Shown here: positions 5,836 to 11,219 of the stretch, piece by piece | Numbering within the stretch: position 1 is the first letter of the stretch | Layout: the number at the start of each line of letters is the position of its first letter | Source: an uncultured Caulobacterales bacterium | Lineage (GTDB): Bacteria > Pseudomonadota > Alphaproteobacteria > Caulobacterales > Maricaulaceae | Length of the DNA stretch: 11,219 nt | Direction of reading: 5' to 3' | NCBI GenBank assembly: GCA_938007945.1 | Contig: CALLME010000181.1 | Location: 1-11,219 of the forward strand | Notes under the pieces: model-generated | What the model saw: the letters and a program-made list of their open reading frames with translations, nothing else | Databases searched by the model: none | Told to the model about the DNA's origin: nothing | Made by a program: the position numbers and the translations under genes

Positions 5836-6017
5836 CACGCTATGCATAGGCATACATCCTGAACTGAATATGAACAAAAAGCAAGTGCGCGGGTCACTCA
5901 GATTCTGTTCACCTTCATCCAGTAATAAAGTTTCTAGAGCCTCAGTGTGGGTTTGGCTCTGCCTGACCTTGGTTAGGATAGGCCTCGCATTCGGGGGAAT
6001 GCGGGGCCTGTATTTTT
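5822..6017 (+). ncRNA. Putative unannotated small RNA upstream of dnaK
   Basis: A rightward promoter-like sequence and a strong rightward terminator enclose about 195 nt with no supported protein gene. Internal pairing is visible. TGAACA (5871-5876) pairs with TGTTCA (5906-5911) around AGTG/CACT. AGAGCC (5936-5941) pairs with GGCTCT (5955-5960). CCTGAC (5962-5967) pairs with GTTAGG (5972-5977), including one G-T pair. Between the first and second hairpins lies an apparently unpaired pyrimidine-rich stretch, CACCTTCATCC (5910-5920), that could pair with purine-rich ribosome sites. I do not recognise a known family (not SRP RNA, tmRNA or RNase P RNA; 6S RNA could not be shown). The nearest upstream plus-strand gene ends at 3455, so the terminator needs some other transcript to explain it. 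The 5' end is approximate. Confidence 0.45.
5978..6017 (+). terminator. Strong rho-independent terminator with no upstream plus-strand gene
   Basis: A 13-bp stem with one G-T pair (AGGCCTCGCATTC at 5980-5992, GAATGCGGGGCCT at 5997-6009) closes on the tetraloop GGGG. It extends by a further T-G and A-T pair at its base and is followed by TTTTT (6013-6017). The T-tract is only on the plus strand. It sits about 200 nt before the dnaK ATG and upstream of the dnaK promoter, so it does not attenuate the sigma-32 transcript. It would end a transcript starting between DUF2853 and this point. Confidence 0.88.
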
Positions 6018-6101
6018 CCTCTATAGAAACCCGTCTTGTTTGACGCTAATCTATACGTCCCCTAAAGATCGCTTTTCAAAAAAAATGAGTCTTTTCACGC
6101 C

Positions 6102-6135
6102 CTTGCCCTTGCGCAGGTACAAATGCCCCCCATAT
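6102..6135 (+). promoter_or_regulatory. Sigma-32 (RpoH) heat-shock promoter of dnaK
   Basis: CCCTTG (CTTG at 6108-6111) and CCCCATAT (6128-6135) are separated by 16 nt after CTTG, which fits the RpoH consensus CTTGAA-N13-15-CCCCATNT. A second CTTG at 6102-6105 is out of spacing. The transcript would start near 6142 and give a leader of about 75 nt. No CIRCE (HrcA) operator is present, so control by RpoH is the expected mode. Confidence 0.82.
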
Positions 6136-6141
6136 CGCGTT

Positions 6142-6216
6142 TAACGGCGGTTTTACGCCATTTTACGAACACTATGGTTGCTCGATTTAGGCAACCTCTG
6201 CATTTAGGAGACTCAC
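6142..6216 (+). promoter_or_regulatory. dnaK 5' leader with two hairpins and ribosome site
   Basis: The inferred leader holds a small hairpin, GGCG (6146-6149) with CGCC (6156-6159), and a 6-bp hairpin, GGTTGC (6176-6181) with GCAACC (6191-6196) around a 9-nt loop. The Shine-Dalgarno AGGAG (6206-6210) lies 6 nt before the ATG and is not sequestered by these stems. The segment TTGCT (6178-6182) resembles the anti-SD motif of ROSE thermometers, but no full ROSE fold is evident. Confidence 0.5.
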
Positions 6217-8130
6217 ATGTCTAAAGTTATTGGTATCGATCTTGGTACAACGAACTCTTGTGTCGCAGTCATGGACGGCGACAAAGCCCGCGTTATCGAA
6301 AATAGCGAAGGCCAACGCACAACCCCATCTGTCGTCGCCTTCACAGAAGACGGTGAGCGTCTGATTGGCCAGACGGCCCGTCGCCAAGCGGTAACAAACC
6401 CAGACCATACATATTTTGCAGTAAAACGCCTCATTGGTCGTGCGATGACGGATCCGGCTGTTAAAAAAGATGCAAAGCTCGTGCCTTATGCAATTGTTAA
6501 AGGTAAAGGCGGCGACGCTTACGTCCAAGGTCGCGACAAAGCGCTGAGCCCGTCTGAGATTTCAGCGATGATCCTGACAAAAATGAAAGAGACGGCGGAA
6601 GATTTCCTCGGCTCCACAGTGACACAAGCCGTTATTACGGTGCCTGCCTACTTTAACGACGCGCAACGCCAAGCCACAAAAGATGCCGGTAAAATTGCAG
6701 GTCTTGAAGTCCTACGTATTATCAACGAGCCGACCGCAGCCGCTCTTGCCTATGGCATGAATAAAGAAGATGGCAAGACAATCGCGGTTTATGACCTTGG
6801 CGGCGGTACATTCGATGTGTCTATACTTGAAATCGGTGACGGCGTGTTTGAAGTGAAAGCCACAAATGGCGACACCTTCCTCGGTGGTGAAGACTTTGAT
6901 ATGCACATCGTTGAGTATTTCAACGAGCAGTTCAAAAAAGATAACGGCATTGATCTTAAGAAAGACAAGCTCGCCTTACAGCGCTTGCGCGAAGAAGCTG
7001 AAAAGGCAAAGAAAGAGCTTTCGACGGCGACGTCTTACGAGGTGAACCTGCCCTTTATCACGGCGGACGCGTCTGGCCCGAAACACTTTAACATGAAGCT
7101 AACACGCGCAAAGCTTGAGAGCCTTGTCGCGGACCTTATTAAGCGCACAATCGCGCCGTGTAAAAAAGCCCTCGCTGATGCGGGCCTCAAAGCCAGCGAC
7201 ATTGATGATGTCGTTCTCGTCGGCGGTATGACACGTATGCCAGCTGTCCAAGAAGCTGTGACAAAGTTCTTCGGTAAAGAGCCGCATAAAGGTGTAAATC
7301 CAGACGAAGTTGTCGCCATGGGCGCGGCTATCCAAGCGGGTGTCTTGCAAGGTGACGTGAAAGACGTGCTTCTTCTTGACGTGACGCCATTGTCACTCGG
7401 TATTGAAACTGAAGGCGGCGTGTTCACGCGTATGATTGACCGTAACACGACAATCCCGACTAAGAAGAGCCAAGTCTATTCTACGGCGGCGGATAACCAA
7501 TCTGCTGTGACCATCCGTGTCTCACAAGGTGAGCGCGAAATGGCGGCAGATAACAAACTTCTCGGTCAATTTGATCTGGTCGGTATCCCACCCGCACCGC
7601 GCGGCATGCCTCAAATCGAGGTGACATTTGATATTGATGCCAACGGTATCGTTAATGTGTCGGCCAAAGACAATGCCACAGGCAAGGAACAGCAAATCCG
7701 TATCCAAGCCAGCGGCGGTCTATCTGACGCGGATATCGACGCCATGGTCGCAGACGCGGAAGCTAATGCAGACTCTGATAAAGAGCGCCGCGCCTTGGCT
7801 GAGGCCAAGAACCAAGCTGAAGCGCTGACGCATAAGGCTGAAAACGATCTTAAAGAGCACGGCGACAGCATAACGCCAGAGCAGCGCGAGGATATTGAAA
7901 CGGCTATCAAAGAAGCGCGCGAAGCGGCTGAGACTGATGACACCGCTGCGATTGAGGACAAAGTTCAAGTCCTAACCGCCGCTGTCATGAAAATGGGTGA
8001 AGCCATCTACGCCGCCGCAGGCGCAGGTGATGATGACGGCCCGATGTCCGCTGCTGATGACGCAGCAGATGATGACGATGATGATGTGGTCGACGCTGAG
8101 TTTGAAGACGTCGACGACGACAAGTCTTAA
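6217..8130 (+). CDS. dnaK: Chaperone protein DnaK (Hsp70)
   Basis: ATP-driven cytoplasmic chaperone that binds exposed hydrophobic segments of unfolded proteins, working with DnaJ and GrpE. At 637 aa it matches alphaproteobacterial DnaK. The nucleotide-binding domain (about 1-381) has the phosphate-1 loop [10 protein letters not shown] (5-14), the phosphate-2 motif DLGGGTFD (193-200, with T198 at the usual autophosphorylation position) and the adenosine motif LVGGMTRMP (334-342). The hydrophobic linker VLLLD is at 384-388, the beta substrate-binding domain at about 390-500, and the helical lid runs to about 600. A Gly/Asp-rich tail ends [13 protein letters not shown], the alphaproteobacterial counterpart of the acidic EEVD-like end. 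Start and ribosome site (AGGAG) are clear. A sigma-32 promoter lies upstream and a terminator directly downstream. dnaJ is not adjacent but follows after a glycosyltransferase gene. Confidence 0.99.
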   Translation: MSKVIGIDLGTTNSCVAVMDGDKARVIENSEGQRTTPSVVAFTEDGERLIGQTARRQAVTNPDHTYFAVKRLIGRAMTDPAVKKDAKLVPYAIVKGKGGDAYVQGRDKALSPSEISAMILTKMKETAEDFLGSTVTQAVITVPAYFNDAQRQATKDAGKIAGLEVLRIINEPTAAALAYGMNKEDGKTIAVYDLGGGTFDVSILEIGDGVFEVKATNGDTFLGGEDFDMHIVEYFNEQFKKDNGIDLKKDKLALQRLREEAEKAKKELSTATSYEVNLPFITADASGPKHFNMKLTRAKLESLVADLIKRTIAPCKKALADAGLKASDIDDVVLVGGMTRMPAVQEAVTKFFGKEPHKGVNPDEVVAMGAAIQAGVLQGDVKDVLLLDVTPLSLGIETEGGVFTRMIDRNTTIPTKKSQVYSTAADNQSAVTIRVSQGEREMAADNKLLGQFDLVGIPPAPRGMPQIEVTFDIDANGIVNVSAKDNATGKEQQIRIQASGGLSDADIDAMVADAEANADSDKERRALAEAKNQAEALTHKAENDLKEHGDSITPEQREDIETAIKEAREAAETDDTAAIEDKVQVLTAAVMKMGEAIYAAAGAGDDDGPMSAADDAADDDDDDVVDAEFEDVDDDKS

Positions 8131-8137
8131 GTTAAAC

Positions 8138-8173
8138 GCGGCCCCCGCTATAAATCTCGGGGGCCGCATTTTT
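8138..8173 (+). terminator. Rho-independent terminator of dnaK
   Basis: A perfect 10-bp G-C-rich stem (GCGGCCCCCG at 8138-8147, CGGGGGCCGC at 8158-8167) with a 10-nt loop is followed by A and TTTTT (8169-8173). It begins 8 nt after the dnaK stop. The glycosyltransferase start codon follows 9-12 nt later, so expression of that gene and dnaJ from the dnaK promoter would need readthrough. Confidence 0.93.
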
Positions 8174-8184
8174 ACACCCTCGTG

Positions 8185-9285
8185 ATGCTTTTATCTGCAC
8201 AGGCTTTTCCGCCCCGCACTGGCGGGATAGAAAATCTGATGTCTTCGCTCGCGCGATTTGCGGTCGGCGCAGGGGAAGCTGTGCACGTCTTTGCAGACGG
8301 CAATAAAGATGCGGCGCAATTCGACACAGAAGCAAATGCGCCTTATCGCGTGACGCGCTTTAGTGGGTTAAAGCCGCTCCGCCGCCGTATGAAAGCGCTG
8401 ACCGTCGCCAAAGCTGTCTCAAGTGAAGACTATATTTTCGCGGATAGTTGGAAAAGTCTTGAGCATTTACCGCACGGGCTAAACGTACCTGTCATTACTT
8501 ATGCCCATGGCAATGAATATCCAAGAGACCCGAATCAATCGCCTGGCAAAACAACGCGCATAAAAAAAGCGCTCGGAAAAGCCACCCATCTTATTGCGGT
8601 TTCGCATGACACAGAGGCGCGCCTCACGCCCTATCTCCCCGCAAAGTTAACCCCCACAATTATCCATCCGCCTGTTGAGCCCCCTGTCCCGCCAAGTGAG
8701 GACGACAAAGTTTACGCAGAGAGCCTTTGGCCGACAGATGATATACGCCTCGTCGCGCTGTGTCGCCTGATTGAATGGAAAGGCATTGATCAAGCTATTA
8801 TGGCGCTCGCCACATTAAGAGATAATACTATCAATGGACAGCTCGTTATTGCAGGCATAGGCGATGACCGTGCACGACTTGAAGACATTGTGCAAAAGCA
8901 TGACCTATCTGACCGCGTTGTCTTTGCCGGGCGCGTCGAGGGCGGACGTAAATCATCGCTGCTTGAGAGTGCAGATATATTCGTGCAGCCAGGCCGAAAA
9001 GTTGGTGACCAATGCGAAGGCTTTGGCATCACCTATCTCGAAGCGGCGCTTCACGGACTTCCCACGATCTCTGGCAATGCGGGCGGCGCGCCTGATGCAA
9101 GCATTGACGGACAAACAGGATTCATCATTGACGCAACCCAGACTGAGAACGTCACGGCGGCGCTTGAAAAACTGATCACAGATAAGGGCCTTCGCGCCCG
9201 CATGGCAACAGCGGCCCACGCTCACGGCCAAGCCGCACTTTGGCCGCAACAAATTTCGCGTATACTCGCGCTGAAGGACAGGTAG
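8185..9285 (+). CDS. GT4-family glycosyltransferase (GT-B fold)
   Basis: Retaining glycosyltransferase that moves a sugar from a nucleotide donor to an unknown acceptor, probably at the cytoplasmic membrane face. Length is 366 aa from ATG 8185; the in-frame GTG at 8182 would add one residue. The N-terminal Rossmann half starts [20 protein letters not shown], with the glycine loop typical of family 4, then [10 protein letters not shown] and [10 protein letters not shown]. The C-terminal half has the donor-site CRLIEWKG (R195 and K200, counted from the GTG), [16 protein letters not shown] and the E-x7-E motif EGFGITYLE (E279 to E287), followed by HGLP and GNAGGAPD. The domain is complete, and no membrane helix is seen. 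There is no Shine-Dalgarno, because the dnaK terminator lies immediately upstream. The stop is 5 nt before the dnaJ ATG, so the two are surely cotranscribed. Acceptor (lipid, capsule or LPS sugar) is not deducible. Confidence 0.92.
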   Translation: MLLSAQAFPPRTGGIENLMSSLARFAVGAGEAVHVFADGNKDAAQFDTEANAPYRVTRFSGLKPLRRRMKALTVAKAVSSEDYIFADSWKSLEHLPHGLNVPVITYAHGNEYPRDPNQSPGKTTRIKKALGKATHLIAVSHDTEARLTPYLPAKLTPTIIHPPVEPPVPPSEDDKVYAESLWPTDDIRLVALCRLIEWKGIDQAIMALATLRDNTINGQLVIAGIGDDRARLEDIVQKHDLSDRVVFAGRVEGGRKSSLLESADIFVQPGRKVGDQCEGFGITYLEAALHGLPTISGNAGGAPDASIDGQTGFIIDATQTENVTAALEKLITDKGLRARMATAAHAHGQAALWPQQISRILALKDR

Positions 9286-9290
9286 AGATT

Positions 9291-10448
9291 ATGGCAAAGC
9301 GCGATTATTACGAGATTTTGGGCGTCGCCAAAACGGCAGATGCCAAGCAGCTTAAATCGGCCTTCCGTAAAAAGGCGATGGAGTGTCACCCTGATCGTCA
9401 TCCTGATGATCCAGAGGCCGAAGCGCGGTTTAAAGAACTAAACGAGGCTTACGGCATCCTGTCTGATGAGCAAAAACGCGCGGCCTATGACCGCTTGGGT
9501 CACCGCGCCTTTGAACAAGGCGGTATGGGTGGCGGCGCGCAAGGCTTTGGCGATTTTGGAGATATCTTTAGCCAAATTTTTGGCGGTGCAGCGGGCGGCG
9601 GCGGCTTTGGTGATATGTTTGGCGGCGGCGGTCGTGGACGCCAAGCGAAAGCGCGCGGATCAGATCTGCGCTACGAGATGGAAATCACACTCGAAGAAGC
9701 TTTCGCGGGCAAAGAAATGGAAATCCATGTGCCTATCGCCGAAGACTGCGAGCGTTGTGACGGCATTGGTGCAGAACCAGGCGCCAAAGTTGAGACCTGC
9801 CAAACCTGCGGCGGCGCGGGACGTGTGCGCACACAACAAGGCTTTTTCACAATGGAACGCCCGTGTTCCACCTGTGGCGGGCAAGGCGAATATGTCAGCA
9901 ATCCCTGCACATCCTGTGATGGCCAAGGCCAAAACCGTATTGAGACCACGCTTGATGTCTCTATCCCGGCAGGCGTGGAAGACGGCACACGCATCCGCCT
10001 GACAGGGCAAGGCGACGCCGCGCCTAAACGCCAAGGGGGCGGCGCGCGTGGGGATCTTTATCTCTTTATCTCGCTTAAACCGCATGAGCTGTTCGAACGC
10101 GACGGGGCCAATCTTTATTGCCGCGCCCCACTCACTATGACGACAGCAGCGTTAGGTGGGGAAGTAGAAATCCCGACAATTGACGGCGGACGTTCTAAGG
10201 TCAAAATTCCAGAAGGCAGCCAAACAGGCAAACGTATGCGCCTCAAAGGTAAAGGCATGTCCGTGCTGCGCTCTAATGCGCGCGGGGATATGTATGTGGA
10301 ACTCTCGGTAGAAACACCGACAAAGCTGACCAAGCGTCAACGCGATATCCTCAAAGAATTTGAAGCCGAATCTAGTCAAGGCACAAGCCCCGAATCAGAT
10401 AACTTTCTCGATAAAGCTAAACGCTTTTGGGAAGAGCTGACGGATTAG
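9291..10448 (+). CDS. dnaJ: Chaperone protein DnaJ (Hsp40, type I)
   Basis: Co-chaperone that delivers substrates to DnaK and stimulates its ATPase. The chosen start gives 385 aa, the usual length, and begins [12 protein letters not shown]. The J domain (1-70) has the essential HPD at 33-35. A Gly/Phe-rich region runs from about 75 to 115. The zinc-binding domain has all four CxxCxGxG repeats (cysteines 153/156, 170/173, 192/195, 206/209). C-terminal substrate-binding domains I and II fill about 215-345 ([39 protein letters not shown]), followed by a charged tail. An in-frame ATG at 9240 lies inside the glycosyltransferase gene and would add 17 non-family residues, so it is rejected. The ATG lies 5 nt after the glycosyltransferase stop with an AGG-type ribosome site inside that gene's end, suggesting translational coupling. 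Confidence 0.99.
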   Translation: MAKRDYYEILGVAKTADAKQLKSAFRKKAMECHPDRHPDDPEAEARFKELNEAYGILSDEQKRAAYDRLGHRAFEQGGMGGGAQGFGDFGDIFSQIFGGAAGGGGFGDMFGGGGRGRQAKARGSDLRYEMEITLEEAFAGKEMEIHVPIAEDCERCDGIGAEPGAKVETCQTCGGAGRVRTQQGFFTMERPCSTCGGQGEYVSNPCTSCDGQGQNRIETTLDVSIPAGVEDGTRIRLTGQGDAAPKRQGGGARGDLYLFISLKPHELFERDGANLYCRAPLTMTTAALGGEVEIPTIDGGRSKVKIPEGSQTGKRMRLKGKGMSVLRSNARGDMYVELSVETPTKLTKRQRDILKEFEAESSQGTSPESDNFLDKAKRFWEELTD

Positions 10449-10484
10449 TCAACAGGCGCACATTAACTGCGCACCTGTTGACTA
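10446..10484. terminator. Inverted repeat at the dnaJ stop, probable terminator
   Basis: TAGTCAACAG (10446-10455) pairs perfectly with CTGTTGACTA (10475-10484). An inner stem, GCGCA (10456-10460) with TGCGC (10468-10472), closes a 7-nt loop after a 2-nt bulge. The first arm contains the dnaJ stop codon. Only a short TTTAA follows on the plus strand and no T-tract lies on the minus strand, so it is a weak intrinsic terminator or an RNA-stabilising 3' end between convergent dnaJ and the pirin gene. Confidence 0.6.
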
Positions 10485-10497
10485 CTTTAATCGATAA

Positions 10498-11205
10498 TTA
10501 TTTCAGCGGCGCAAGATCAAAAACGAGAAGCTCCGCATCCTCACCATTTTTAATCTCTATATCACCCGCATCTACGGTCAGTGCATCACCACGTGAGAGT
10601 GAGACACCGTTCACTTCAGTCCTGCCGCGCGCCAGATGGATATAACCGCGCCGTCCTTTACCTAATGTGAGCAAGGCCGTTTCGTCACCGTCAAAAAGGC
10701 CCGCGTAAATATCAGCGTCTTGACGAATTTTCATTGACCCATCTCGGCCCGTCTCCGAGAGAAAGAGCTTCAGCTTCCCGCGTTTATCTGACTCGCTCAA
10801 TTGGCGCGTATCATATCGCGGCTGCGCATTACCGACATTGGGCAGCAGCCAAACCTGCAAAATCTCAAGCGGCATAGTGGGGTCAGGGTTAAACTCGCTA
10901 TGACGCACGCCAGAACCTGCGCTCATATATTGCACGCCGCCTGCGCCAACGCGCGAGCCATTACCCATGCTGTCTTTATGTTCAATCGTGCCTGATAAAA
11001 CGTAAGAGAAAATCTCTGCGTCTTTATGAGGATGCAAGGGAAAACCCTGTCCTGGCGCAATCCAATCATCATTTATCACGCGCAAACTTTCAAAATTCAT
11101 ACGGTTTGGGTTGTAATAATCCGCGAATGAAAATGAGAAGTTGGATTTGAGCCATCCCAAATCAGAGCGGCCGCGTGTGTCGGATTTAATCAGTGTATTT
11201 GTCAT
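10498..11205 (-). CDS. Pirin family protein (bicupin, YhhW-like)
   Basis: Cytoplasmic metal-binding bicupin of 235 aa, the size of E. coli YhhW (231 aa). The N-terminal cupin carries the metal ligands HPHKDAEIFSYVLSG (H58, H60) and GSGVRHSEFNP (H102, E104), all present. The conserved QVWLLP motif follows near residue 117. The second cupin (about 145-235) lacks metal ligands, as is usual for the family. YhhW and human pirin show quercetin 2,3-dioxygenase activity in vitro; the physiological role is unclear, and pirins are often linked to stress or redox sensing. The start at MTNTLIKSDTRGRSDLGWL is the family's normal beginning, although the ribosome site is weak. The promoter lies outside the window. 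The gene converges on dnaJ, with the inverted repeat at 10446-10484 between them. Confidence 0.95.
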   Translation of the reverse strand: MTNTLIKSDTRGRSDLGWLKSNFSFSFADYYNPNRMNFESLRVINDDWIAPGQGFPLHPHKDAEIFSYVLSGTIEHKDSMGNGSRVGAGGVQYMSAGSGVRHSEFNPDPTMPLEILQVWLLPNVGNAQPRYDTRQLSESDKRGKLKLFLSETGRDGSMKIRQDADIYAGLFDGDETALLTLGKGRRGYIHLARGRTEVNGVSLSRGDALTVDAGDIEIKNGEDAELLVFDLAPLK

Positions 11206-11219
11206 AGGGCCTAAATGGG

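Noticed and set aside
5871..6043. Small plus-strand reading frame beginning MNKKQVRGSLRF with a hydrophobic middle
   Set aside because: It has no ribosome site, runs straight through the strong terminator at 5978-6017, and resembles no family I know; an RNA gene explains the region better.
6018..6216. CIRCE/HrcA operator before dnaK
   Set aside because: No TTAGCACTC-N9-GAGTGCTAA inverted repeat is present; the sigma-32 promoter explains heat control.
7035..7448. Long antisense open frame (137 codons) within dnaK
   Set aside because: It is a shadow of a strongly biased coding sequence, with no ribosome site and no recognisable protein.
9163..9188. Possible second sigma-32 promoter for dnaJ (CTTGAA at 9163-9168)
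   Set aside because: The -35 is good, but nothing resembling CCCCATNT lies at the right distance, so I do not call a promoter.
9240..9290. Upstream in-frame start for dnaJ
   Set aside because: It lies within the glycosyltransferase gene and adds 17 residues not found in DnaJ proteins; MAKRDYYE at 9291 is the family start.
1..11219. Mobile element, CRISPR array, phage or defence island
   Set aside because: No transposase, integrase, terminal inverted repeats, regular spaced repeats, tRNA or defence-type domain was seen; the genes are housekeeping or common accessory types.

Overview
The window is ordinary-looking chromosome from an alphaproteobacterium. The main marker is a full-length GcrA, a cell-cycle regulator restricted to that class. 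DnaJ, a DUF2853 protein and a sigma-32-type heat-shock promoter agree with this. A DnaA box and a GANTC site (the CcrM methylation target) upstream of gcrA suggest the Caulobacter/Hyphomonadaceae side of the class. That placement is inference, and no taxon is claimed. I see no insertion sequence, phage gene, CRISPR array, tRNA or rRNA.

Layout. At the left edge (1-945, minus strand) an ABC-2 permease is followed by the first 31 codons of a class-III aminotransferase that looks like ArgD. A 387-bp divergent regulatory region (946-1332) separates them from gcrA. It holds a consensus DnaA box, a GANTC site and two copies of a 13-bp direct repeat. gcrA ends at a strong terminator. A MATE exporter follows and overlaps by 4 bp the convergent gene for a GH5 glycosidase lipoprotein. 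Two more minus-strand genes come next, encoding AlkB (DNA/RNA demethylase) and a DUF2853 protein, with a terminator between them.

From 5773 to 6216 no protein gene is supported. The stretch carries a promoter-like sequence, several hairpins and a strong plus-strand terminator with no coding gene to serve, which is best explained as an unannotated small RNA. The sigma-32 promoter and 5' leader of dnaK follow. dnaK (6217-8130) ends at a terminator. A GT4 glycosyltransferase gene begins almost on top of that terminator and runs into dnaJ with a 5-nt gap, so the dnaK-dnaJ pair is split by a sugar-transfer gene. A pirin-family gene converges on dnaJ at the right edge.

How the genes fit together: DnaK and DnaJ are partners in one chaperone cycle. 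The other genes (cell-cycle regulator, exporter, glycosidase, repair enzyme, pirin) have no evident shared pathway. The most interesting signals are non-coding: the putative small RNA before dnaK, the regulatory architecture of the gcrA promoter, and the tandem repeat directly before alkB. I found no multi-gene undescribed system.
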